From Daphnia pulex (taxonomy: Eukaryota > Arthropoda > Branchiopoda > Diplostraca > Daphniidae), in assembly GCF_021134715.1 (NCBI RefSeq), contig NC_060024.1, positions 13,690,974 to 13,754,973 of the forward strand: a stretch of 64,000 bases of DNA, read 5' to 3'. A model generated the notes under the pieces. That model saw nothing but the letters and a program-made list of their open reading frames with translations. It was not told the DNA's origin and did not search any database. Positions 13,515 to 28,881 of the stretch are shown here, one piece after another; positions within the stretch are counted from its first letter, which is position 1; each line of letters opens with the position of its first letter. The position numbers and the translations under genes were made by a program.

Positions 13515-16500
13515 TCAAGGATCTTCGGGAATGGAGGTGTCGTCCGGTCCCATCAGGTCAGGCGGGAGGGGCGTGGCTGTCGTCGTGCTCGTCACCTGCG
13601 GCAGCATCCGCGGGAAATCGTGCGGCCGAATCTTCAACTCGACGGCGCCTGTCACAATTTAGGAAAAAACAAACAAATTCCAATTCAAGACAATTTGATT
13701 AAAATTTCATTGGTGAGAATTAAAAATTACGGAGCGAATAATCGCCGCGCCAGAGTTCCCAAATGATACCGCGGAAGTAATCGTTCTCGATCGGGTTAAC
13801 GTGATATTCTATTTAAAAAAAATTGTGTCAATTGATTTTCCCGTTATTAAATAATAATAATAAAATGATTAATACCTCCGTTGAGATTGGCTTCGAAGCA
13901 GCTGTTGGCCGTCAAGTTACCGCCCACCAGATTCAAATTCCAAAGGCCAAAGTGCGTACAACCAATTCGTCATTACTCGTATTGAATTAATTAATCGTTA
14001 ACTAAAAGATGTCAATGTGTTACCTGTAGAACCACCATCCTCCGCCGTAAGCCGGAGCGCAAGGGCAGCAAGGCTACATGACAAAATAATTAAATAAAAT
14101 AAAATAAAATGAACAGAGAAAATCCCGTTGGTTGTTGCACTTGTTTTTTTGTTGTCATTGGGTATTAGTAGATAACGGAAACGGGGGGTGGGAGATAAGA
14201 ATAAGGTGAAAAAAAAGAAGGAGTGCTGATGTAAACTCACGGGAGCCTCGTCATTGTCGCGATCGAAAGTGCTGAACGCGTAGCCGTTGTGCGAGCCCAG
14301 CGAATCGGTGGCGTTGCCTTGGTATCCCTCCACCCACAGTCGATACAGGTCCTCTTCGCTGTCCACCCTGTTCGTTCGTTTGGTCGTTTTCACCCAGTTG
14401 TTGTTGTTGTTGTTGTTGGCCAGCAGGCGGAAATCCGGTAGACACGTCAATCCGGAATTCCAACATATTTTTTTTTTAATTAAAAAAAATTAAAAAATGA
14501 AATAATTTAGTGAAATATAAATGGCCTGGAGGGGACTATTAGCAACGCCAATATTAAAACGGAAGAAGAATAGGAAATCAATCGACAGAGAAAAAGTGCA
14601 CGTAGGAAGAGGAAGGTGAACGACCGGAATATTTTCTGTCGAGAGAACTAGGAGAGAGAGAACAAGGTGGAAGAAGAGGAAGAGGAGGAGGAGGAAAGAG
14701 GAAATGGAAATAACAACAACAACAACAACAACCGAAAAATAAAAAGAAGAGAAAAAGAGATGCGGTGATGGTGGTGGTGGAGGTAGAATAAAAATGAGCT
14801 CACAGGCGACCCCGGAATGGTGCGAGCGGATGATGCGGCCGCTGGATGGAGAGGAAAGAAAAAGAAGAAGAGAGAGTCCATATAGCGGCGGAGGCAATCA
14901 ACCGTTGCTCCCCTTCCCCTCACACACAAACAGTAGACTAGTGTCTACGTATTGCCTTATTCCGCTTCTTACCTTGACACACACAAACAATTTTGGCCTT
15001 TGCATTCCATTACCGATTGGTGGGGAGAAATAGAAGAAAAAGGAAAACTTGTCAAAACTATTTGCTTTTCTCTTCTCTTTTTCTCTCCCTGTGGCAGCAT
15101 CGATTCACGTCGTCCCATCGTGTTGTAACCCCGGCGGAGATGATGACAAACAATCAAAAACCAACCAACAAAACAACCCAGAAGGGGGGGGAAGAAAAGA
15201 AAATCGAACGATGACGCCAGCGATTGGGAGGACAAAATTCCCGTAGTGTTTCGGGAATCAAAAAAGTCTTTTCACTCGTCTTCGTCATCATCGACGCACC
15301 TTGGCGATACAGCATCAGCCAACGGGCGGGAAAAAATAGAAAATTGGGAAATGGAAAAGACGAAACGGGAATGATTGTAGACGCGCCATTTTGTGTCATT
15401 GGCGTCATCAGAGTTTCCAGGGCATTTTTATATCGTCGACGGTCGATATTCACGGCCGATTGTTTTTCTTAGTGAATTTTTACCTGAATGATTCGTAGTC
15501 GGCGTAGACGTGGCCGTCCTCAAAGTCCCACAGTTCCACGCGCAGCACCACGTCGTGTTCGTTGGTTAATCTGCAACAACAATCGGCACACCAGAAGAAT
15601 AAAACAGAAAATAGAAATAAATGAAATTGTTTGGTGTTTTCGACGTGGGCAACAATAAGAAAATCAAAAGAATCAAAATGGCGTCAGCGGCTGTGCTAGC
15701 GGTGGTGTGGATTTGGGTTGTCGTCGTAGACAACCATTTAGACCGGCAGTCCACCGGCCGGACGTTGATGAAATGAAGAGACAAAATAAAAAGGAGTAGA
15801 AGGAGGACGGACCTGTGGATAAAATCGTTGCCGAACCAGAACTCGCGATCCAGCTGTCCAAATCCGAGTTTATAGTCGCGCCAATTGACGGAGAAATTCT
15901 CCCGCGGCAGTCCGTAATCTCCTCGACGTTGAATCACCTGCCACACACAACAGACAACACAACAGGAGAATAAGTAGAGAGACGGGCAATATCAACCGGC
16001 CATCCATCTTATTATTTTCTATCATCCGCACAGGACATTCACCCCTTGTAATTTACGTGTAGGCCCAACATGTCGGCACGCGCCCACACGGCACACACAT
16101 ATAGTCCCAGTAGACCACCCACAAAAAAGTCAACTGGGCAAACACTGGGCAGGTGGAATAGACAAAAAAGTTGAGTCCAGCATATCGGCTTCCCACGTGA
16201 AAAAAAATGGAAATGATGGACTTGTGATGAGAATGATGGATGCAGCAGACGACGGGAGTCACGCCATAAACTGATAAGACCGGACCGATTGCTACTCTCC
16301 CCCTCCTCCTTTTAGTCTGTGATTAGACGTCGAATCAAATCCGACTGGACAACAACATGAAATGCTACCACGATCGACCTAATAGTTTCCACATGGCATC
16401 CGCCAATCGCATTCGACATTCCAGTGACATATCGGAGACTCTGCTGGATCGGGTTTCTTTTTCTCCTTCCGGCTCGGGTCACCACGACGTAATATCAAAA

Positions 16501-18691
16501 ACGCAATTCAAAGTTGATCCCATTTCAACGTCATACCAAAAAGGTTATGAATATCAAGTCCCCTGAATTAATTCACCAACGCTTCCGGCGCTGATGTAAT
16601 AACAGTACCTGGGCTGTGTCTCATTAATTCGATTATTCCGGCCGGAAATGTTTTTATTATTTTAGAAAAAAAAGAAAAAATTGGAACGGGAAAGAAAGTC
16701 TCACCGTCCATCCGCCGCCATCTGTGGTCATGTCGCAGAATCTCGTGTTGTAATCCCGCCCGCCTTCGTTCAATTCTTTGCCCGACGCCAGCGAGTACGT
16801 CCGCGTTTCCGTCTCGCCGGCCAGCCGCAAGTCGTGGCACCCGCGCACGCCCGTCTTTCCTCCCGCTCCACCCACCGACGACGACGGCGTCGATTGTTTC
16901 ACGTCCGTTCGTTTGCCACCGCCGCCGCTGGCCGAGTCGGGACCGACGGGCGTCGCCTGGCCCTGCGACGCCACGGCCCCTTCCGTCGTCGACTCGTCGC
17001 CATCGCCCGTCAATCCCAGGTACTGGCCCGTCCCGTTTCCACCACCGCCACTTTGTTGGTGATTGTGACTGACGGCCAGGGATTTCTTGCGCTGGCCAAT
17101 GCAAGTCTGGCGGATGCGATCGACGCCGGCCGTCATCTGCTCCTTGAAGGCGTCGCCCATCTGGCGGACCAATTCCGTCTGCGTGTGCTGCAACCGCGTT
17201 TGCAAGTCGGCCTCGTTTACGCACTGGTTCTCGGCCGTCTGTCCGGCCTTGATGGCCTCGCCCAGGGCCTCGAGGCTCTTGGTCAATCCGCGCCATCCGA
17301 CGTCGTTGCCGCGACAACATTCCAGCAGGGCCGCCAAGTCGTCGGTGATTTCACGCACCTCGGCGTCGCGACGGACCAATGCCGAACTGGCGTTGACCAT
17401 CTTTTCCAACTGGACCAGCATCTTGTCCAGGGAACCGAATTTCTGGTTGGCCCGTCTGACCGGCTGCAGCATCCGCCGCCACGTTTTCACGAACGACCGT
17501 TCAGCCGCTCCGTTCATTCCTCCGTTTCCATTTCCATTTCCTCCGCCGTTATTTTCTCCGCCATTGGTGGTCGAATAATCCGAATCTCCATCGTCGTAAA
17601 CATCTTCGGAATTGTCGCTGTCCAGGCCCTGGGCCGCCTGTTTACCACCTCCGCCGCCACCGCCGTTTTGGCGCTTATTATTGCCGACGACGACGGGCGT
17701 CCTGTCCAGGATAAAGTCGACTTTGCCGGCCACGTCGTTGACGACGTCGAACGTCTTTTGTTGCAGTTCCAGCAGCAGCTCGTTGTCCCTGGATGAGCGG
17801 CCGTTGGTTTTGTCCGTCTGTTGGTGGTGGTGGCCGTTGGGTGAGCCGTTGGACGTACTGTCGCCGTTGGCGATTTTATTGACTTTGATTTCAATGTCCT
17901 TTAAGGCGCTGAGGACGCCACGACTGGTGTACTCGGAGAAGAGCGGCGCCTCGGCGTTGCTGGCCATGGCCGTCCCTGCCGCTCCGTTATTACCGTTTGT
18001 TCCACCGCTTTTGTTGTTGCTGTTGAGTTTCTGCTGGATCTCGGCCACTTTGGCGTCCGTTTCTTGTAATTTCGTCATCAATTTGGTCAGCCGGTCGTCC
18101 AGCGGCAACAGCGTCGCCATTTTCTCGTCGATGATTTCCCATTTCTCTGCTCCCCTGTTTTCATTAAACTTATTTTTTTTAATTTGAAATGAATTAGATG
18201 AAAGGGAAATTATTGGGGGACCTGCTCAAAATGTCGAGTTTCTTGTCGACCGATTTGATCTGCTCGTTCCAGGCCGAGACGTGCAACTGGAACGTGTCCC
18301 AGACGTGGGCCCTTTCTTGCAAATTCTTCACGTTGCTGCAATTTCATTTCCATTTAATTATAATTAAGTATAATTTAATTTCAATTCAAAATGACGCAAT
18401 CATACCTGTCGATGTGGGCCAGGGAAGTGGCGCTGTTGAGCAGACGAGTCTCCAACTTGTTGAGGTACAAATCGTTGAAACGTTCCATTCGCTCTTATGA
18501 ATTGCATCAAGTCATTTATTCTAAATTAATTGTTACATAATAATAATCAAATGAGGATTACCTCCGACTGTTTCCATCATGACTTTGATCCGCGAGATGT
18601 CGTCCTTCATGGCCGTCATGGGGTCCAGGATGGCCGCCCGGCCGACATCCGCCACCAACACGACGACCAACACAAATATTCCCAGTTGCAT
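13515..18691 (-). CDS. Secreted fibrinogen C-terminal domain protein, Scabrous-like architecture
   Basis: Eleven exons join in frame: 18691-18562, 18493-18406, 18335-18222, 18154-16705, 15937-15813, 15570-15484, 14367-14241, 14073-14024, 13901-13876, 13808-13731, 13648-13515. They give 802 aa. The start encodes a hydrophobic signal peptide ([19 protein letters not shown]). Residues about 20-180 look coiled-coil, followed by a Gly/Asn-rich low-complexity stretch and further helical sequence. The fibrinogen domain runs from about residue 550 (CHDLRLAGE) through GGGWT, NDFIH, a DRDND calcium-site loop, GGWWF and a final KIRP motif. Fibrinogen-related proteins act outside the cell in adhesion, signalling or immunity. 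The length and the layout (signal, long coiled region, terminal fibrinogen domain) recall Drosophila Scabrous, a Notch-pathway modulator, but I cannot prove orthology. The last ~24 residues are Thr/Pro-rich beyond the domain. Confidence 0.9.
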
Positions 18692-21253
18692 CTTCTTTGA
18701 TTTCTCTATTTCCTGATGTAATTAATTCCAACTGAAACAATAATTCTTGATATTAAATGGGTGGAAAAACTTTTTGGAATTATTTCCCGCCGCGTGAATT
18801 TAATTTTCTTCTCTTTTGGCTTGTCTGTTGAGTCGCCGTTCCAGACATTCACGACGACCACCGTGAATATAAAAACCCTCCACAGTCTGCTCTTCTGCTG
18901 CCCTCGGTCCTTTTTTTTCCTAATATTTTTCTTTTCTTTCACCCCCAACACACACACACACCCCACCCAACCCCACCACCCCCTTTTGGCTCTTCTTCTT
19001 CTCCTCTCGACTCGACTGGACCAAATGTTTCCGTCTCTCGTTCACTTTCTCACGCTGGTCCCTCACTGGTTGCTGGCAACGACGAATGAAAACAGATAAT
19101 CCCGGCGTCACACAACCACAATCAAGTAACAAATTTCAAATGTACAATCCCACAAATTGTAACTGGCACTTGCAAAATGTCAAATTGAATTTCGTCTTTT
19201 CCCGGCCGATGTTGTTGCGTTGGTAAACGGGCAAGAAGACAAAATGTCTGGGAGAGAGACTGGACGAGTTACGACAAGGAGCGAAACAGCCACACTAACG
19301 AGTCGTCGCTGCTGCTGGCCCAGCAGTTCTCCTTCATCTCCTACAGCTTACAGGGCCGGGGTTGTTTGAGATGAACGACTTGACACTTTGAACTTCTTCC
19401 CATCCCTCCCTTATTTTTTTTTTCCAGCAGCAGTTTCAGACTTTGTTTGTTTATATTTTGACCAGTCCCGTTTCCCTCTCTCTTCTCTCTCGCCCATCAG
19501 CGAAACATTTCAGAGAAATTAGGGCTAAACAGAAACCACCTCCCAACAATTTTCTCATTACATAAAAGGAATTTATTCTTTTTTTTCCCGTCCGACGTTG
19601 CTAATGGGCCGGTGCTGCTGCGCAAAATTCGCATCCGGAATTCGCATCACCCCGGGAACGTTGACCCCCCCCACTCCCGCGACTTTGAATTTTTTTAAAA
19701 AATAAATTGGGATGATTCAACTGATTCGTTTTGCAGCTCTTATATGCGGGACTCGGCGTGAGTGGTGTCATTTAATCTGCTGTCGATGACGCCATTCCTT
19801 CCAGGGCTGACCCCCCCCTCCTCCCGCCTGGGGGGGTCCTTTTCTTTATTAAAGACGCGCAACCACAAAAGAGATTGCGGGACCGACCCCGTCGCGGTTG
19901 CTGATTGCGTGATATGTTTGTTGCAGCTTTTTTCGTTTAATTAGGCCAACGCCCTCCGCTCTCATACGTCCCTCCTTCTCCCTTGTTTTATTCCCCCTCC
20001 CAACTAGAAATAAACGGCCGCCCCTGCTGGTCTGGTCTAACCTTTCCCTGTGTCGTGCACTACTAATACACACACCACAACACACATCCGCGCGCACACT
20101 TGATGAGGATGGATAGTTCCGGCCATTCATCTTCATGGCGCACTATATATATCTCTCTCGTCCTATGTACGTAGTGCGCCCTTTTTCGATATGAGCCATT
20201 GGGATCTCTCCAATGAATCACGCCAGCTTCATTTGCATATGTTCCACACGTAGTAGAGGCCGAACGTTCATCAATGGATCTCCTTTGATGGCCAAAGAAA
20301 AGAGCAACAACAACAACAACCCCATTATTTTCTTTTTGGCTTTTCTTTTAAAATTTTGATTCTTTTTCCCGGAGGAGAGGAGAAAGTGTCCTTGGTGCGT
20401 TCACGTGAAATGTAGGACGCGCTGGTGGTAACTCACGCCGGCCAAGCAGCAGCCCAGTAGAAGATGAAGGAGGCACTGGCACTTTCACCATGACCCCCAT
20501 AACAACATCCAACCGAACCGAACCAACCAGTCGACTATATACTAGAACCGGGGGGGGGGGGGGGGAACGATAAAGCAGCAGCGATCACGTCGTCATCGCG
20601 GGTCCAGTCCAGGCATCTGGCACATCAGCCAACAACACCCGAACGCGTGTCCCGTTTCCCAGCATTCGGCTCTATAGACACACACTCGGCGGGAATGTGG
20701 GCCAAGATCGAGCAGCCCATTATCTAGACCAAACACATCGGGTCCTACTACCCCGACCAGCTGTCCATCATCAGCTATCAATGCATTTTTTCACAAACAT
20801 TATAGCCTAGTTTGACATATGCCCATTTGAAGAATTGCTAGACGTCCGGTTGATGGAAATGAATTTGCATTGACGTCATCCATTCCACCTATGACGTTCA
20901 TATTTTCTTTCTCACTAAACCCGCAGGTGGGCGGGGTTTTTTGCTCTGCACAAAAGAAAAGAGATCACGACATTGTCTTGGAATATAATTGGGAGATTTC
21001 GCAATGGAAATGGGAAGTGCTGGGGAAAAACCTTGGGAAAAACGGGGCCCCCGGGAGGACTTTGCACCGTGTGTTCATTGATAGGTGCTGCTGCCTGGGC
21101 TGCGGGTCAGGTAACTGGCGGGGCGGCTGGTAAGACGAAGCATTGCCCAGTCAACAGCCAACTACGAAAGTTCCTTTCTTTCTTCTGCTAGCTGGCCCAA
21201 CACACACTCTCTCTCCTTCTTATCAACACTTTTGGTTTTGATTTGTTTAAACA
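18692..21253. other. Intergenic region between divergently transcribed genes
   Basis: This region separates the start of the fibrinogen-domain gene (minus) from that of the SLC17 gene (plus), so both promoters probably lie here. It holds a 16-base G run (20550-20565), pyrimidine tracts and a TATATAT stretch near 20144. No coding frame is supported. Confidence 0.7.
20550..20565. repeat. Poly(G) homopolymer tract
   Basis: A run of 16 G in the intergenic region, with G-quadruplex potential. Confidence 0.85.
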
Positions 21254-23669
21254 ATGGCCGTCGACGAAGACATGGAAGCCCTGCGCAAAATCTCGACCGC
21301 CAGCAGTTGCCCGACGGAATCCTCGTTCGCACGTAATTCATTTTCTATCTTTATTCAATTCAATTTGCATAAATTATTGGCTAAGAAAATAAAATTCGAA
21401 ATGAAATATTGGGCGGCAGCATTGATGCGACGTCGTGCCCGTCTGTGGCCGAGTTGTCGGTTGAACCTGGCCCTGATGTGCTTGGCGGCCACCCTGGGCT
21501 TTTTCCTGATGCGACTCAACTTGAGTTTTGCTCTCGTTTGTATGGTCCGTCAGCCAATCAACCGTCCAGTCAACGTCACCATCGGCAACGCCACCAGCAG
21601 CTCCCGCCCGTACGATTTGACCTACGACGACGACGACCAGCATCAGGTGAGTGCCCAGGACTATATGCAAATAAATGCCGTTATATGAAACCACTTGGCA
21701 TGCTCATATTTGGCGGTCGATATAGGAAGAAGAACTTGCTGCTGGACTGGATTGGAGTAAAGAAATGCAGGGCAGCATGTTGAGCGCCTTTTATTACGGA
21801 TTCGGTGCCACTCAAATTTTTGGCGGATGGATCAGCGATCGAATTGCCGGCAGCAAACTCATGTACGTACATCTCGTGTTATATAATACTAACCGTAATA
21901 TTGTATCCAACTGTATTGAAATTCGATAATATTTGACAGATTGATTATGGTCATGTCGGTGATGAGTTTCATTAGTCTCCTGTCGCCAATCGCCGCCCAG
22001 TCGAGTCAACTCTTTTTCACCTTGCGACTCCTCCTGGGATTGACTTCCGTATGAATCATTTCATTTTAAAAAATGTTATAGATACAGTTATATAATTTGT
22101 CATTTCATTATGTTATAATAAAAAGGGAATGGCTTTACCGACGATCCAGCCGCTTTTCTCCCGCTGGTCGGCGCCCGACGAACGGGGGACGTTAATTGGC
22201 CTGGCCTTTGCCGGTTTCACGCTGGGCAGTTCAATCACGTTCCCGCTGTCGGGATTCTTGTGCGAGTACGGATTCGCTGGCGGCTGGCCGTCCATCTTCT
22301 ACCTGTCGGGTATATACCATACCTTATACTCAATTGCTATTTGGCCGTCCACTTTGAGACTAATCGAATGACGACAACCACTTTCCATGTCATAATAGGC
22401 TTGTTTGGGCTCGTTTGGGTCGTGCTGGCCATTTTCCTCATTCACGACTCGCCCGACACTCATCCGCGCATCTCCGCCGAGGAGCTGGCCTATTTGGAGC
22501 CCTATTGCCTCAAAAAACAGCCCGGCAAAAAGGTCAGCAATCACTTCATCTCTCTTTTGTGTTTCCTTATGTTGTGGACATTTAATCCAATTTGATGAAT
22601 GAATATCATTTATATAGTACAACAGTATCCCGTGGAAGGGGATCCTGACCTCCGGTCCCGTCCATACCATCAACATTTGCCAATTTTGCCTCAACTGGGG
22701 ATTCTACACTCTCATCTCCGGCCTGCCCATCTTCATGAAAGAGGCTCTCAAGTTTGACATCACCCAGGTACTATATTAATATCCACCTTCCTCATGTCCT
22801 ACTATACCCATCAATTCCCCAATTCAATTTCAATTTTATTATGTCGTTAGAACGGACTACTCTCGTCGATGCCTTACGCAACGGCCCTGGTTGTCCATCT
22901 TGTGGCCGGCAAATTCTTCGACTGGTGTCGTGCCAAGCAATTCTTGTCCGTCACTTGGCTTAGGAAAATATTCAACACCGTCGGTTCGTAATAACCCTTG
23001 GTCGCCAAATTATAATTTTGGGGCATTTCTTTTAAAATCAATTTGTAATAAAAAACAAGGTTTCCTGCTACCGGCCATCAGCTTCTTCGCTGTTGGCCAA
23101 CTGACGTCCGAATGGCGCTATGTGGCCGTTTTCTTATTGGCTTTGACTCAGGCCGGTAGTGAAATCGCCATCATGGGCGGTTTTATGTTCTCCAACATCG
23201 ACCTGGCCCCCCAATACTCTGGCGTCCTCCAGGTGATACATGTTACACAACAGTTTTGACAATTTCTATATTAAATTATGGATTGATCGTTCAAGGGCAT
23301 CTCGAACACGATAGGAACCGTTCCCGGGTTCGTTTCTCCCATCGCCATCGCCTATCTCACGCCGACGGTACTCGATTCAATTTTTATTGACTTTATTTGT
23401 GATTGTAATCATTCTGTTTTTATCTTGACTTGACAAAGGGGACGGCGGGTGAATGGGCCAACGTTTTCTACATCAGCGGATCTCTTTATGTTTTGGGGGC
23501 GATGATTTATCTCATTTTCGGGACGAGCGAGCGACAAAAATGGTCCCACCACCCAACTACTCCGAAGATTATTACAACGGCCGCGGCCGAGATCGACGAC
23601 GACGGGAAAGAAGACGCCCGCCAATTGTTTCAATCTCCCGTTCCGTCTAGCCGACCGGAGATTTCATGA
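21254..23669 (+). CDS. SLC17-family (sialin/phosphate-cotransporter-like) MFS transporter
   Basis: Eleven exons join in frame: 21254-21332, 21420-21646, 21726-21862, 21940-22048, 22126-22309, 22399-22532, 22618-22767, 22851-22983, 23060-23232, 23296-23367, 23439-23669. They give 542 aa, the usual SLC17 size. The first membrane helix carries MRLNLSFALVCMV, matching the family's R-x-N-L-S pattern. It is followed by an extracellular loop with N-x-S/T sites, then WSKEMQGSMLSAFYYGFGAT and GGWISDRIAG, the SLC17 second and third helix signature with the MFS D-R motif. About twelve hydrophobic segments are present. Family members move organic anions, phosphate or sialic acid across plasma, lysosomal or vesicle membranes. 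The substrate cannot be read from sequence. The C-terminal ~40 residues are hydrophilic and acidic. The first intron (21333-21419) is a multiple of three without an in-frame stop, so it might be retained. Confidence 0.93.
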
Positions 23670-27093
<3,424 letters not shown>

Positions 27094-27681
27094 AAGTGCC
27101 TGCTAGTACATTTTGTTTCGGCACTGGCAATTTATAAATTTCCCTTTTTTTTTTAATACAGTAAATGCGTCAAAGTGATTGAGAAATTGAGCCACAATTG
27201 TGTAATAGCATTCGCATTCATGCCGACTGCCCCTTTTGTACCACGACTGTATTGGACATCTCAGGGAATTGGCTAGAGCTATTCTCCTTTGTTTGTTTGT
27301 TTTTTGGTTAATAGAGAACGCTTTCTTCTCTGATGTTCGATGACACTTTCGAAAAATTTGTTGATGCTTGGTGTGTCTTGTGAGAACTGCAATACTGCAT
27401 GACCCGTCATCTGTTTTCCATATGTTACTTTTACTTTTGGCTACTCAATCTGCCGATTAAAAGAAAATAACAATTGACACAAGTTTTTATCTTGTTAATA
27501 ATTCAATTTTGATCGTTTCATTTTTTTGCAGCAGCAATTGAAGTTTCCAACAAAATAACAAAGAAGGTGATATTTCTGCTTCTAGATGGCGCTGTTCTGG
27601 TTCCAAAAAAGCAAAACAAACAAATGCTAGTTTTTGTTTTGTTTCAAGCTGCCCATCATATTGTTGCTATACAGCTCGACG
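27094..27681. other. Medea 3' UTR and SMUG1 5' flank
   Basis: A short gap between two same-strand genes. It is AT-rich, with no coding frame or RNA gene. An ATTAAA-type poly(A) signal lies near 27456 (GATTAAAAGAAAATAA). Confidence 0.5.
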
Positions 27682-28881
27682 ATGGATTTGTTTAACGCGA
27701 CAGCAGGTACGACAATGTCAGCAGCCAGTAATTCGGTATTGAGTGTTCCTACTTACGTGGATGCATCAACCGGGATGACGTCGAGCGAGGTGAAACATGG
27801 AGTGGACGAACTTCAAGGGCAACACAACTCGACGGCTTCGATTGCTGTGCAAATTCTGAGTATCGAGAGCAGGCTAAGCAACGAGCTGAATCGTCTCTTG
27901 TTTAGCCCTCCAGTGGCCTATGTTTACAATCCACTAAACTATGCTTGGGAAACACACTCCATGTTCGTCACCAAATTTGGAAACACAAAGAAACAAATTC
28001 TTTTCGTGGGCATGAACCCAGGGCCATGGGGTATGGTTCAAACTGGGGTAATTACATTTTATAACTTTTATTTGTATTCAGCATTCAACTTCACTGTTTG
28101 TTTGGCTGCGTGAACTGTCAACATATAAACCATGTTTTTCCTACGATTTGATTGTCCTTATGTTGTGTGATTCAGATTCCTTTTGGTGCTGCAAGATTGG
28201 TCCAAGATTGGCTCGGAATTGTCGGAACTGTGGGTCAGCCGCCTGTAGAGCATCCACAGCGTCGTGTCCAAGGCTTCCAATGTCCACGTACCGAGGTTAG
28301 CGGCCAACGCTTTTGGGGTTTCTTTCGAGACATCTGCATCACTCCAGAAAACATGTTCAAAAATTCATTCGTTTATAGCTACTGTCCATTGAGCTTCATG
28401 CACACTAGTGGTCGCAATATCACGCCCCCGGAATTGAAAGTATGACTCAATCACAGATTTCAGGGTATTGAATTATTGCTTATTCATGAATGCGGTTATT
28501 GCTTTTTGTTGGGTTTTTTTTCCAAGTCATCGGACCGTCAGGCGATCATGGAAATGTGTGACTCATCTCTTGCTCAGATCATCACAGTCCTTCAAGTGGA
28601 TATCGTCATCGGTATTGGCAAATTTGCCGAGTACCGCATACGCGAGACTGTTAAAAAAAACTCGTTAAACGTTACAGTACGGGCCCTTTTGATAAGCTAA
28701 TAACAGTGGATAATCATTAATATCTTGTTGTGTTTGATCAAATTAGATTGGTTGCATTCTGCACCCTAGCCCGATAAATCCATCTGCTAACAAGGGATGG
28801 AAAGAAGCCGTGCTGAAATCCATGCAAGAAATGAACATTCTTCATATTGTCAGAGGAGATCAGCTTCATCAATGTATTTAA
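27682..28881 (+). CDS. SMUG1: Single-strand-selective monofunctional uracil-DNA glycosylase
   Basis: Four exons join in frame: 27682-28047, 28176-28439, 28527-28676, 28747-28881. They give 304 aa. An in-frame ATG at 27634 would add 16 hydrophobic residues; 27682 is preferred because the product then starts with a normal soluble N-terminus. The catalytic motif I reads LFVGMNPGPWGM, with the Asn that positions water, continuing into QTGIPFGAARLV across the first intron. Motif II reads CILHPSPINPSANKGW, with the catalytic-loop His. FKNSFVYSYCPLSFM is the conserved core. SMUG1 removes uracil and 5-hydroxymethyluracil from DNA in base-excision repair, in the nucleus. The N-terminal ~70 residues are Ser/Thr-rich and poorly conserved. 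Length is slightly above the ~270 aa vertebrate form. Confidence 0.94.

Noticed and set aside
13876..13945. Longer exon reading through 13902-13945 ([20 protein letters not shown])
   Set aside because: The frame hits stops upstream and has no acceptor. Using the internal CAACAG acceptor gives the 26-bp exon and restores the conserved [13 protein letters not shown] sequence.
16681..17796. 371-codon plus-strand open frame
   Set aside because: It is antisense to the large exon of the fibrinogen-domain gene. Its Arg/Val/Leu-rich composition is what the complement of GC-biased codons gives, and there is no family resemblance.
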